Shown here one piece after another: positions 43,094-51,632 of a DNA stretch of 64,000 nt. The DNA lies in the NCBI RefSeq assembly GCF_043557345.1, contig NZ_JBIFFV010000007.1:62001-126000 (forward strand), given 5' to 3'. A model generated the notes under the pieces. That model saw nothing but the letters and a program-made list of their open reading frames with translations, did not search any database and was not told the DNA's origin. Position 1 is the stretch's first letter; every line of letters starts with the position of its first letter. Source of the DNA: Sulfitobacter sp043557345. GTDB taxonomy: Bacteria; Pseudomonadota; Alphaproteobacteria; Rhodobacterales; Rhodobacteraceae. The translations under genes were made by a program, and so were the position numbers.

Positions 43094-44278
43094 TCAGCCT
43101 TTCAAAAATGCGTCGCGGTCGACGAGGAAACGGTCCGAGAGCGGCAGACTCGCCGCGCCGAGCGCGCGGGCGTCGCTGCCGACTGTGCCTTCGCGCAATT
43201 CGGGAAGGGTGACGCCCGGCAGGGGCCGGGCGGCGAGGTGGCGGCGGGTGCGGGCGACCAATGCGGCGCGAACCTCTGCGGGCACCGACCCGTCGATCAT
43301 GACCGTGTCGAAATCAATCAAACATGTCGCGGCCCGGACCGCCTGCGCCAAGGCCTCAGCCGTACTGTCGAGCCATGGGTGCAAAATGTCATCACCAAAG
43401 CCCCAAGCCGCCGGATCGCTCCACGGGGCGCGGCGGGTCTCTCCGGCCTTGTGCAAGGCGGCCTCCAAAGTCGCTAGGGAAGCCACGTCAACCAATTGCC
43501 GCGCCGGATCCCCGGCCAATGGCATGGAGCCGAGCGCCCCGGCATTGCCACTTTTGCCGGTGTAGAGCTTGCGGTCCAGCACCAACCCGCCGCCAACGAA
43601 ATAGCCGATGTAGAAATAGAGGAAATCGCGCGGTTTGTCCTGCGCGCCAAAGACCAGTTCCGCCCCGCAGGCGGCAGAGGTGTCATTGCAGATATAGATC
43701 GGCAGATCGACCAGTTCCGCCAAAGCCGCTTCGATATCAAAGGTCTGCCACGCGCTCAGATCGCCGCCCGCGACGTCCCATTCCCAGATACCAAACGGCA
43801 AGGCGACGCCCAGTCCGGCCACCCGCGCCTGCTGGTCCGGGGAGAGAGAAGCGAGCGCCTCCTGCAAAGCGCGCGCGGCAAAGGACATGACCGCATCGGG
43901 CGTGGGATGGGCGTAGGTCTCGCTGCTGTGGCGGATCACCTGCCCTTCGAAATCGGTCAGGATCAATTCGACACTGCGCCGCCCGACCTTCAGACCCAGA
44001 AAAAACGCGCCCTCGGCGTTCAGGCTGATCGGCACCGATGGCTGCCCGACCCTCCCCCGCACCCGCGCGCCTTTCTTCAGCAGACCCTCCGCTTCGAGGG
44101 CGCGCATGATGACGGATACGGTCTGCGCCGAGAGGCCGGTGAGCCGGGCAACCTCGGCCTTGGAGGTCGGCCCGCTGCGGCGGATGAGCGACAGGACCAG
44201 CCGCTCGTTATAGGCCCGCATCCCGCTTTGGTTCGACCCGCGCGCGGCGCGGTCGGCGACTGTCTGTTGTTGCTGCAA
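43094..44278 (-). CDS. ROK-family transcriptional regulator
   Basis: A 394-residue NagC/XylR-type repressor: winged helix (SKAEVARLTGLSAQTVSVIM) followed by a ROK domain with the sugar-kinase-like FLGLKVGRRSVELILTDF. It ends three bases before the fructokinase gene. The start is TTG at 44278, supported by GGAGG six bases upstream; the next ATG (44221) would remove 19 residues ahead of the helix-turn-helix. It lacks an obvious intact zinc-binding Cys cluster of active ROK kinases. Fructose or a polyol is a plausible effector. Confidence 0.88.
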   Translation of the reverse strand: MQQQQTVADRAARGSNQSGMRAYNERLVLSLIRRSGPTSKAEVARLTGLSAQTVSVIMRALEAEGLLKKGARVRGRVGQPSVPISLNAEGAFFLGLKVGRRSVELILTDFEGQVIRHSSETYAHPTPDAVMSFAARALQEALASLSPDQQARVAGLGVALPFGIWEWDVAGGDLSAWQTFDIEAALAELVDLPIYICNDTSAACGAELVFGAQDKPRDFLYFYIGYFVGGGLVLDRKLYTGKSGNAGALGSMPLAGDPARQLVDVASLATLEAALHKAGETRRAPWSDPAAWGFGDDILHPWLDSTAEALAQAVRAATCLIDFDTVMIDGSVPAEVRAALVARTRRHLAARPLPGVTLPELREGTVGSDARALGAASLPLSDRFLVDRDAFLKG

Positions 44279-44349
44279 ACTGGCCTCCCCTCCGGTTCAT
44301 GCGGCGTCTCAAGGGACAAATCCCAAATGGGAGGGGGTGAGTCAACGAC

Positions 44350-44366
44350 TAAATCAATCTAATTTA
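44350..44366. promoter_or_regulatory. AT-rich inverted repeat upstream of the ROK gene
   Basis: TAAAT, seven bases, ATTTA, 72-88 bases upstream of the ROK start, preceded at 44321-44332 by TCCCA/TGGGA. ROK repressors often bind AT-rich repeats of this type. Weak evidence. Confidence 0.3.
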
Positions 44367-44419
44367 CTTATCGACAAGAAAGTGCCGCCTGCCTTTGGGC
44401 AAACGGCCCGCCTTCGTGT

Positions 44420-45490
44420 TCAACCGGCCACCGTGATGCCGATCTTTCCCATGTGGGATTTCTCAAGAAAGGCTTCCTGCGCCTGTTTCAGATCGCGCAG
44501 CGCATAGCTTTCCGCGACGACAGGTCGGATTTCTCCGCGTTCGATATAGCCCACAAGGTCGGTAAAAACGCTCGGCTCTTGCCGCGTGCTGCCCATCAAA
44601 GTCTGATCCTTGAGATAGAGCGTGCGCAGGTCCAACTCCACGATCGGCCCGGCAATCGCGCCCGAGGTCACGTAGCGCCCGCGCGTCACCAGCGCGTCGA
44701 GCAGTTTGGGCCAACCCGCCCCGCCCACGAGGTCGAGCACCACGTCATAGCTGTCCTCCGGCAGGGTCGCATCCCGGTCGCGCGCCTCATCGGCGCCAAG
44801 CGCCTTCAGCGCCCCCATTTTGCCGGGGCTGGTCACCGCCGTCACATGGGCGCCGCGCCGTTTCGCCAGTTGCACCGCCGCCGAGCCGACCCCGCCCGAG
44901 GCGCCGGTGATCAACACGCGCTCGGCCCCCAAAGTGGCACGCTGGATCATTCCCTCGGCGGTCGAAAAGGCGCAGGGAAAGGACGCAAGCTCAACGTCCG
45001 TGAGGGGGCTGTCGACCCGCAGCGCATTGCTGGCCTCGGCGGTGGCATATTCCGCGAAACCGCCGTCCCGCTCTGATCCGAAGGTGACCAGATCGTCCGG
45101 CCCCGCGCCCGCCGGGCTGTACATGGGCCGGATCAAAACCCGCTCGCCGATGCGGTGCTGATCGACACCCGCGCCCACGGCCACCACCTCTCCGCAGCAA
45201 TCGGCCCCTTGGATGCGCGGAAAGCTCAAAGCGCCGGACCAGCCGCCATCGGCGTCTGCCGCGCCGCCGTAGCCCTCACCCGCCGCCGAGCCGGTGTCGC
45301 CGCGCACCGCTTTGGAGTACCAGCCCGTGCGCGTGTTCACATCCGTGTTGTTCACCGCCGCCGCGCCGACGCGGACCAGCACCTCCCCCGGGGCGGGCGT
45401 TGGCAGCGCGACATCCTCGCGCCATTCCAGCTTGTCCAAGCCGCCATGGCCGGTCAGCAGCATGGCTTTCATGGTCTTGGGTAGGGTCAT
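44420..45490 (-). CDS. MDR-family zinc-type alcohol dehydrogenase/quinone oxidoreductase
   Basis: A 356-residue medium-chain dehydrogenase/reductase. GroES-like N-terminal domain (GEVLVRVGAAAVNNTDVNTR) and the dinucleotide motif VLITGASGGVGSAAVQLAKR. AAGGAG lies eight bases before ATG 45490. Divergent from a TetR regulator across 86 bases with a palindromic operator, so it is probably that regulator's target. It may detoxify an electrophile or quinone. Confidence 0.9.
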   Translation of the reverse strand: MTLPKTMKAMLLTGHGGLDKLEWREDVALPTPAPGEVLVRVGAAAVNNTDVNTRTGWYSKAVRGDTGSAAGEGYGGAADADGGWSGALSFPRIQGADCCGEVVAVGAGVDQHRIGERVLIRPMYSPAGAGPDDLVTFGSERDGGFAEYATAEASNALRVDSPLTDVELASFPCAFSTAEGMIQRATLGAERVLITGASGGVGSAAVQLAKRRGAHVTAVTSPGKMGALKALGADEARDRDATLPEDSYDVVLDLVGGAGWPKLLDALVTRGRYVTSGAIAGPIVELDLRTLYLKDQTLMGSTRQEPSVFTDLVGYIERGEIRPVVAESYALRDLKQAQEAFLEKSHMGKIGITVAG

Positions 45491-45533
45491 CGCACGGGCT
45501 CCTTCAGGGGTAGATGGTCGCGGTAGAATGATT

Positions 45534-45555
45534 GCTCTACTTGCGTAGGTAGAGC
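45534..45555. promoter_or_regulatory. TetR operator-like palindrome between ADH and TetR genes
   Basis: GCTCTAC, eight bases, GTAGAGC: perfect seven-base arms in the 86-base divergent gap, 44 bases from the dehydrogenase start and 21 from the TetR start. A second inverted pair, GACCC/GGGTC, follows immediately. Confidence 0.65.
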
Positions 45556-45576
45556 GACCCCTCTACAGGGTCAAGC

Positions 45577-46110
45577 ATGACAGAGACCAAAAGCAAGATC
45601 GCCGCCGGGCTGGAACGTGCCTTTGCCACGCGCGGCTTTGCCGAGCCCAGCGTCGAAGACCTGCGCGATGCGGCCGGGGTGAGCCTGCGCACGCTCTACA
45701 AATACACCCCCTCCCGCGCCGAAATGGTGCTGGCCGCGCTGGAGAACCGGCAGCAACGCTATCTGGCGCTGGTCTTCGGCGATCTGCCCGAGCCCCCAAC
45801 CGAGGCGCTGGAGACGATTTTGGCCCGCGTCGGGCAGTGGATGGAGACGGAAACCTCTCACGGCTGCCTGTTCCACGCCGCCGTCGCCGCCGACCCCGGC
45901 AGCGAGCAACTGCACGCCCTGCTCTCGCGCCATAAGGCCGAGGTCGCGGTCAAGGCCGCCGCAGCCGCCGATCTGCCGGCTGCGGAAACCGAGTTGCTGT
46001 TGATCCTCGAAGGGCTCACTCAGACTTGGCCGCTGCGCGGGGCGCAGGCCGTGACTGCCGCGCAGCATTTGGCCAAAACGCTGCTGCGCGATGCGCGCCC
46101 GCACCAATGA
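45577..46110 (+). CDS. TetR-family transcriptional regulator
   Basis: A 177-residue repressor with an N-terminal HTH (SVEDLRDAAGVSLRTLYKYTPSRAEMV) and a short ligand-binding C-terminal domain. Divergent from the MDR oxidoreductase and 18 bases before an EamA exporter gene. A role in sensing a toxic or metabolic small molecule is likely. Confidence 0.92.
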   Translation: MTETKSKIAAGLERAFATRGFAEPSVEDLRDAAGVSLRTLYKYTPSRAEMVLAALENRQQRYLALVFGDLPEPPTEALETILARVGQWMETETSHGCLFHAAVAADPGSEQLHALLSRHKAEVAVKAAAAADLPAAETELLLILEGLTQTWPLRGAQAVTAAQHLAKTLLRDARPHQ

Positions 46111-46128
46111 CATGCTAGGGACGTTTCC

Positions 46129-47064
46129 ATGATGCAAAACCACCGCTGGGGCGTGATCGCCATCCTCTTCGCCGCCGTGGTCTGGGGCACGACCGGCACC
46201 GCTGCCACCTTCGCCCCCGAGGTCAGCGCCGCCGCCATCGGTGCCGCTGCCATGGGGCTGGGCGGGGTCGCGCAGGCCCTCTGGGCCGGGCGGGGCATCC
46301 TGCACCAACGCAGTCGGCTCTGGCAACAGCGCCGCCTGCTGGTCATCGGCGCGCTGGCGGTGGCGGTCTATCCGCTGGCCTTTTACGGCGCGATGCGGCT
46401 GGCGGGGGTGACGGTGGGCACGGTCATCACCATCGGCTCTGCCCCGCTGCTTTCGGCGCTGATCGAATACCTGCTGGATGGCCGCCGCCTGACCCTGCGC
46501 TGGTCCTTCGGCGCGGCGGTGGGCCTGATCGGCATGGGGCTGATCTGCTTGGCCGAGGGCGAGGCGCACGGCGGCGCGGCAAGCGCGCCTTCCGTCCCTC
46601 TGGGCGTTTTGCTGGGTCTGATCGGCGGCTTCACCTACGCGCTTTATTCATGGAGCGCGCGCCGGATGATGCTGCAAGGCACCCGCTCTGCCGTGGCCAT
46701 GGGGGCGACCTTTGGGCTGGGCGGGCTCTTGCTGATGCCGGTGCTGGCGGTCTCGGGCGGGGCGTTTCTGGCCTCTTGGACCAACGCCGCGGTGGGGCTC
46801 TACATGGCCGCTGTGCCGATGTTTCTGGGCTATATCGCCTTTGGCTACGGCCTTGCCCGGGTTGAAGCGAGCACGGCGACCGTAATCACCCTGTTCGAGC
46901 CGGTCGTCGCGGCGGTGCTGGCCGTGGTCATTGTGGGCGAACGCCTGCCCCCGCTGGGCTGGGTCGGCGTGGCGCTGGTGATCGGCTGCTTGGCCATCAT
47001 CACCCTACCCGCCCCGCGACGGCAGCGGCGGAACACCCCTGCCCCGCCCTCACGCGCCACCTAG
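46129..47064 (+). CDS. EamA/DMT-family transporter
   Basis: A 311-residue drug/metabolite transporter with about ten membrane helices in two EamA repeats (first about 10-140, second about 155-295; the second begins GVLLGLIGGFTYALYSWSARR). Likely an exporter. Co-oriented with the TetR gene and convergent with the hydroxyacid dehydrogenase gene 13 bases away. Confidence 0.9.
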   Translation: MMQNHRWGVIAILFAAVVWGTTGTAATFAPEVSAAAIGAAAMGLGGVAQALWAGRGILHQRSRLWQQRRLLVIGALAVAVYPLAFYGAMRLAGVTVGTVITIGSAPLLSALIEYLLDGRRLTLRWSFGAAVGLIGMGLICLAEGEAHGGAASAPSVPLGVLLGLIGGFTYALYSWSARRMMLQGTRSAVAMGATFGLGGLLLMPVLAVSGGAFLASWTNAAVGLYMAAVPMFLGYIAFGYGLARVEASTATVITLFEPVVAAVLAVVIVGERLPPLGWVGVALVIGCLAIITLPAPRRQRRNTPAPPSRAT

Positions 47065-47077
47065 AGGGCCGCTGCCG

Positions 47078-48037
47078 CTAAAGCTGATCCGGCGGCGTCT
47101 CGCCCCGGAAAAAATGGTCGAGATTGTCCAGCGCCTTAAAGCCCATCGCATCACGGGTCGCCACGGTGGCGCTGCCGACATGGGGCATCATCATGACGTT
47201 ATCGTGGGCCGCAAAGGCAGGGTTGCCGCCCGGCTCGGTCACAAAGCAATCCAACCCCGCCGCGCCGACGTGGCCCGAGGTGAGCGCGTCGAGCAGCGCC
47301 GCCTCATCCACCAGATTGCCCCGCGCGGTGTTCACGATGACGCAGCCCTTTGGCAACCGCGCCAAGCGCGCGGCGTTCATAAGGCCCACCGTCTCAGGCG
47401 TGGCGGGGCAGTGCAGCGAGAGGAAGTCCGAGACCGCCAGCAGGTCGTCCAACGCGGCGTGATATGTCGCGCCTGCCTCTGCTTCGGGGTCCAGACGGCG
47501 GCGGTTGTGGTAATGCACCTCCATATCCAACCCGCGCGCCTTGCGGGCAAAGGCCCGGCCCACGCCGCCCATCCCGATGATGCCAAGCCGCGCGCCGGAA
47601 AGCTGTTTGCCCACCAGCATCGCAGGCGACCACGACTGCCACTGACCGCTGCGCACCAGCCGGTCCCCGGCAACCGCGTGACGGGCCGCGCCCAGCATCA
47701 ACATCAGCGCCAGTTCCGCCGTGGCATCCGACAGAACGCCGGGCGTGTTCGTCACCACGATCCCCCGCGCCTTGAGGCTGGGCAGATCGCAGTGATCCAC
47801 CCCGACGGAATGGTTCGCGATGATCTTGAGCCGCGGGTCGAGCCGCGCCACCACATCGGCGCTGAAATGCTCGGAATGACAGGGGATCATCCCATCGACC
47901 CGCGCGCTCATCGCGATGATCTCCTCGGCGCTGCCGGGATTGTCGGCAGGATCCCAGATCACCTCGTAATCCCGCCGGGCGCGGTCGAGCGTGGCTTCGG
48001 AGAGCTGCCGCGTGATCCAGATGACGGGTTTGCTCAT
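47078..48037 (-). CDS. D-isomer 2-hydroxyacid dehydrogenase
   Basis: A 319-residue NAD(P)-dependent dehydrogenase of the glyoxylate/hydroxypyruvate reductase type: nucleotide motif GIIGMGGVGRAFARKARGLD, catalytic Arg in NTARGNLVDEAAL, Glu in CFVTEPGGNP and His in MMPHVGSATVATR. It interconverts a 2-keto acid and its D-2-hydroxy acid. Last gene of the TRAP-amidase operon, where it may process the imported keto or hydroxy acid. Confidence 0.92.
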   Translation of the reverse strand: MSKPVIWITRQLSEATLDRARRDYEVIWDPADNPGSAEEIIAMSARVDGMIPCHSEHFSADVVARLDPRLKIIANHSVGVDHCDLPSLKARGIVVTNTPGVLSDATAELALMLMLGAARHAVAGDRLVRSGQWQSWSPAMLVGKQLSGARLGIIGMGGVGRAFARKARGLDMEVHYHNRRRLDPEAEAGATYHAALDDLLAVSDFLSLHCPATPETVGLMNAARLARLPKGCVIVNTARGNLVDEAALLDALTSGHVGAAGLDCFVTEPGGNPAFAAHDNVMMMPHVGSATVATRDAMGFKALDNLDHFFRGETPPDQL

Positions 48038-48040
48038 GGC

Positions 48041-48202
48041 TCAGTCCCGATCTTTCCGGCTGGAGGTGAAAAAGTCATAGGCCACAAAGGCCAAGGTCAC
48101 CGCAACGATGATGATCAGGTCGATGCTGGGCACCTCTACGGCGAGGATCAGCAAAAACACCGAAATCGCGGCAAAGGCGAGCAGGGCAAGTAGGCGGTTC
48201 AT
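48041..48202 (-). CDS. Small two-helix membrane protein
   Basis: A 53-residue protein, MNRLLALLAFAAISVFLLIL then a second hydrophobic helix and a short basic tail (SSRKDRD). GAGG lies nine bases before ATG 48202. Sandwiched between the amidase and the dehydrogenase genes with gaps of a few bases. Function unknown. Confidence 0.75.
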   Translation of the reverse strand: MNRLLALLAFAAISVFLLILAVEVPSIDLIIIVAVTLAFVAYDFFTSSRKDRD

Positions 48203-48212
48203 GGTCTCATCC

Positions 48213-49568
48213 TCATTCAGTTGCACCATCGGCCCAGTCGAAAAGCCACTGGGCGCTGCGCATCAGACGCCCATCCTGGCCGTGACCGCCGACCAGTTGC
48301 ACCCCCATTGGCAGCCCCTCTTCCGAGGTCATCAACGGCAGGGTCACGCAGGGGCTGCCGCAGAGCGTCCAAAGACCGTTGAAAATCGGATCGCCGGTGG
48401 TCTCCAACCCGCGCGGCGCGGGGCCGGTGGCTGCAGGGCAGAGCAGCACGTCGCAACGGGTCAGCAACTCTTCGAGTGCGGCGGTCAGCACCTTGGGCAG
48501 GTCGCGGGCCGATTGGTAGTCGCGGGCCAACACCTTGTTGCCCGCCTCCATCGCCTCCCGCGCCACGGGTGAGAGCAGCTCGGCCCCGTCGCGCAGATAG
48601 GGGTAGAAATGATAGGCCATCTCGGCAAGATTGATGCGTTTGCGCGCCTCGGCGGCTTCGTTGAAGACCGGCGGCAGGGGCATCTCGAAAGCCTGATCGC
48701 CAAGGGCTGCGACCAGTTCCTTAAAGGCGGCATGCAGTTGCGGATCGGCATCCTCCCATCCCGGCGGGCGGACAAAGCCGAAAACCGGCGGGATCGGCGG
48801 CGCGCTGCGCGCCTCGGCCAAAAGCGCGGGGGTCGGGGCGAGTTCGGTCGCACTGTCCTCGGGGTCATGGCCGAACAGCACCTCGGCCAGCAGCGCAGCC
48901 CCGGCGGGATCGCTGGCAAAGACACCGATGGTGTCGAGCGAGGGCGATTGCGTCAGCACCCCCCGGCGCGGGATCGCGCCGAAGGTTGGTTTGAACCCAG
49001 TGACCCCGCAATAGGACGCAGGCCGGATCACCGACCCGCCGGTCTGCGTGCCGATGGCCAAGGGCACCATCCCATCGGCCACCGCCGCCGCCGACCCTTG
49101 GGAGGAACCGCCGGGGCTATGCCCCGGATTATGCGGATTGGTGGTCTTGTTCGGATGCATGAAGGCCAGTTCGGTCGTGACAGTCTTGCCCATGATGATC
49201 GCGCCCTCGGCCCGCAGCCGCTCGACGATGAAAGCATCGCGCAGCGGCACGCGCCCCTTGTCCTGCGCCGCGCCGTTTTCGGTGGGGATGCTGCGCGTGT
49301 CGATCACGTCTTTCAGCCCCACCGGCAGCCCGTGCAACCGCCCAAGCGGCCGGCCCGCCCGGCGATGATTGTCGAGCGTTCGGGCCTGCGCGCGGGCAAA
49401 CTCGGGGTCGAACCACGCCCAAGCGCCCACCACCTCCTCGCGCGCTTCGATCCGCGCGATGTAGCTTTCCACCAGCGCCAGCGCGTCCAACGCGCCGCTC
49501 GCCAAACGGTCCCGCAGTTCAACCACGCCAAGCGCTGCTGCGGCGGTCATCCTTGGCTCAGCGCCCAT
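48213..49568 (-). CDS. Amidase signature family protein
   Basis: A 451-residue amidase with the Ser-cisSer-Lys triad regions: Lys in HGLPVGLKDVIDT, Ser in PGGSSQGSAAAVADG and TQTGGSVIRPASYCG. Start MGAEPRMTAAAAL at 49568 has GGAGG six bases upstream and overlaps the TRAP permease stop by 11 bases. It hydrolyses an amide to acid and ammonia in the cytoplasm; in this operon it may act on the compound brought in by the TRAP transporter. Confidence 0.92.
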   Translation of the reverse strand: MGAEPRMTAAAALGVVELRDRLASGALDALALVESYIARIEAREEVVGAWAWFDPEFARAQARTLDNHRRAGRPLGRLHGLPVGLKDVIDTRSIPTENGAAQDKGRVPLRDAFIVERLRAEGAIIMGKTVTTELAFMHPNKTTNPHNPGHSPGGSSQGSAAAVADGMVPLAIGTQTGGSVIRPASYCGVTGFKPTFGAIPRRGVLTQSPSLDTIGVFASDPAGAALLAEVLFGHDPEDSATELAPTPALLAEARSAPPIPPVFGFVRPPGWEDADPQLHAAFKELVAALGDQAFEMPLPPVFNEAAEARKRINLAEMAYHFYPYLRDGAELLSPVAREAMEAGNKVLARDYQSARDLPKVLTAALEELLTRCDVLLCPAATGPAPRGLETTGDPIFNGLWTLCGSPCVTLPLMTSEEGLPMGVQLVGGHGQDGRLMRSAQWLFDWADGATE

Positions 49569-50976
49569 AGAACACCTCCGGCAGGTAGAAGACGATCTGC
49601 GGGAAGACATACATCAGGATCATCGACAGGATTACGCAGAACAGGAAGGGCATGACCCCCGCGAAGATCTGCGTCAGCCTCAACTCGGGCGGGGCGATCC
49701 CCTTGAGGTAATAGGCCGACATTGCCATCGGTGGCGTGAGGAAACTGGTCTGCAGGTTCAGCGCCACGAGGATGCCGAAGAACAGCGGGTCGATCTCGAA
49801 AACCGCCAGCAGCGGCAGGAAGATCGGCACGAAGATGATGATGATCTCGGACCACTCCAGCGGCCAGCCCAACAGGAAGATGATCAGCTGCGCGAGGATC
49901 AGGAACATGATCGGAGACAGGTTCAGCGATTGCACGAACTCCGAGATCACATGCTCCCCGCCGAGGTAGGAGAACACCGCCGAGAAAGTGTAGGAACCGA
50001 CGAAAAGCCAGCAGACCATCGCCGTGGTGCGCACCGTGAGATAGACGCTCTCGCGCATCCGCTGCCATGTCATCGCGCGGTAGATGAAGGCAAGGAAGAT
50101 GCCGCCGAGCGCGCCGATCGAGGCCGCCTCCGTCGGGGTGGCGAGACCGAAGAGGATCGAGCCCAGCACCGCGAAAATGAGGAAGGCCAGCGGCAGGAAG
50201 GAGGTGGCGATCATCAGCATCAGCTTGCCCATCGGCATGTCCGGCACCTCGTCCGCCGTGGGGCGCGGGGCCGATGAAGGCTGAAGCAGCGAGCGCCCGA
50301 CGATGTAGATCAGGTAAAGCCCCACCAGCGTCAGCCCCGGCAGCAGCGCGGCTGCGTAAAGCCGCACGATGGAGACATTCGTTGCCGCCGCATAGACGAT
50401 CAGCATGATCGAGGGCGGGATCAGGATGCCCAAGGTGCCGCCCGCGCAGATGATGCCCGCCGCGAAGGACGGGTTGTAGCGCGCCTTGAGCATCGCGGGC
50501 AGCGCCAGCAGCCCCATCAGCGTCACAACCGCGCCGACGATGCCGGTGGCGGTGGCGAAAAGCGCGCAGGTGATCAGCGCCGCCACACCCATGGAGCCGG
50601 GAATGTTCTTGGACGCGATGTTGAGCGTGGTGAACAGCCGGTCGACGATATTCGACCGCTCCACGATATAGCCCATGAAAAGGAACAGCGGCACGGCCGT
50701 CAGCACTTCGTTCGACATCACCGTGAAGGTCTGGTTCACGAAGAGGTCGAATATTCGGTTGTTGAATAACCCTTCAAACCAGGTCGACCATTGCTCCCAT
50801 TGGCCGGCCCCCTCGTCCAGCCGGTCGAAACTGCGCCACATGCGGCGCGCGTCGAAATAGGCGTAGTAGCCAAAGCCGATGCCCATCGCCATCAGCGTGA
50901 AAGCAATCGGAAAGCCCAGGAAAACAAAGACGATGAACAGCCCAAGCATCATCAGGGCGATTTGCGGATCGGTCAT
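49558..50976 (-). CDS. dctM: TRAP transporter large permease (DctM)
   Basis: A 472-residue DctM with about 12-13 membrane segments. Motifs include ATATGIVGAVVTLMGLLALP, GGTLGILIPPSIMLIVYAAA and TPPMAMSAYYLKGIAPPE. It has a longer insert near residues 35-75 than the DctM at 7468-8808, typical of the TakP/mannitol-chloroaromatic (YiaN-like) branch. Overlaps the amidase gene and the small permease gene. Confidence 0.94.
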   Translation of the reverse strand: MTDPQIALMMLGLFIVFVFLGFPIAFTLMAMGIGFGYYAYFDARRMWRSFDRLDEGAGQWEQWSTWFEGLFNNRIFDLFVNQTFTVMSNEVLTAVPLFLFMGYIVERSNIVDRLFTTLNIASKNIPGSMGVAALITCALFATATGIVGAVVTLMGLLALPAMLKARYNPSFAAGIICAGGTLGILIPPSIMLIVYAAATNVSIVRLYAAALLPGLTLVGLYLIYIVGRSLLQPSSAPRPTADEVPDMPMGKLMLMIATSFLPLAFLIFAVLGSILFGLATPTEAASIGALGGIFLAFIYRAMTWQRMRESVYLTVRTTAMVCWLFVGSYTFSAVFSYLGGEHVISEFVQSLNLSPIMFLILAQLIIFLLGWPLEWSEIIIIFVPIFLPLLAVFEIDPLFFGILVALNLQTSFLTPPMAMSAYYLKGIAPPELRLTQIFAGVMPFLFCVILSMILMYVFPQIVFYLPEVFYGR

Positions 50977-51557
50977 GTGAGATGGCCCTTTTCGGCCTTG
51001 TTGGCTTCGCGCATCATGAGGTCTTCGGTCTCAAAGACGTCTTCCTCGGCTTCGAGCCAGTAGTTGGAACGTATGGCAATAAGGCAGCGGCAGACCTGCG
51101 CGATGCCTTGGATGAACAGCAGGATGCCTGCCGCCACGATGATTGCCTTGAATTGATAGATCGGAACCCCCGCCGGGCTGTTGACCGACACCTCGCCGTA
51201 TTGCCACGAACGGGCGGCATATTTCCAACCTGCGAGGATCAGCGCGGTGACGCCGGGGAAAAAGAAGATGATATAGAGCACGAGGTCGATCATGCCTTGG
51301 GTGCGCGGCTGGAACAGCCGATAGAGGAAATCCCCCCGCACATGGCCGCCCCGCGACAGCGTATAGGCCCCGCCCATCATAAAGAGCGTGCCATACATGA
51401 TGAAGGACACGTCCAGCGCCCAAGCCGTGGGATTGTTCAGCACATAGCGCACAAAAACTTCGTAGCCCGTGCCGATGGACATCAGCAAAATGAGCCACGC
51501 AAAAGCCTTGCCGAACCATGCGGAAAGGTTATCGGCGAACCGAATGAAAGATATCAT
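50973..51557 (-). CDS. dctQ: TRAP transporter small permease (DctQ)
   Basis: A 194-residue four-helix membrane protein with the DctQ motif YTLSRGGHVRGDFLYRLFQPR. Start ATG 51557 has GAGG five bases upstream; a GTG at 51578 is less likely. Its stop overlaps the large permease ATG (ATGA). Confidence 0.9.
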   Translation of the reverse strand: MISFIRFADNLSAWFGKAFAWLILLMSIGTGYEVFVRYVLNNPTAWALDVSFIMYGTLFMMGGAYTLSRGGHVRGDFLYRLFQPRTQGMIDLVLYIIFFFPGVTALILAGWKYAARSWQYGEVSVNSPAGVPIYQFKAIIVAAGILLFIQGIAQVCRCLIAIRSNYWLEAEEDVFETEDLMMREANKAEKGHLT

Positions 51558-51577
51558 GATGCCCTCGGTATCTCGCA

Positions 51578-51608
51578 CGAACCCCGGCGCGCCATGCGCC
51601 GGAGTTCG
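51578..51608 (-). terminator. Intercistronic hairpin between dctP and dctQ
   Basis: A 13-position stem with one mismatch (51596-51608 with 51578-51590) and a five-base loop, 24 bases after the dctP stop and just before the dctQ ribosome site. Same arrangement as in the smoE-smoF and dppA-dppB gaps. Confidence 0.72.
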
Positions 51609-51632
51609 CGGTGATGTTATGGGTTTGCGGGA

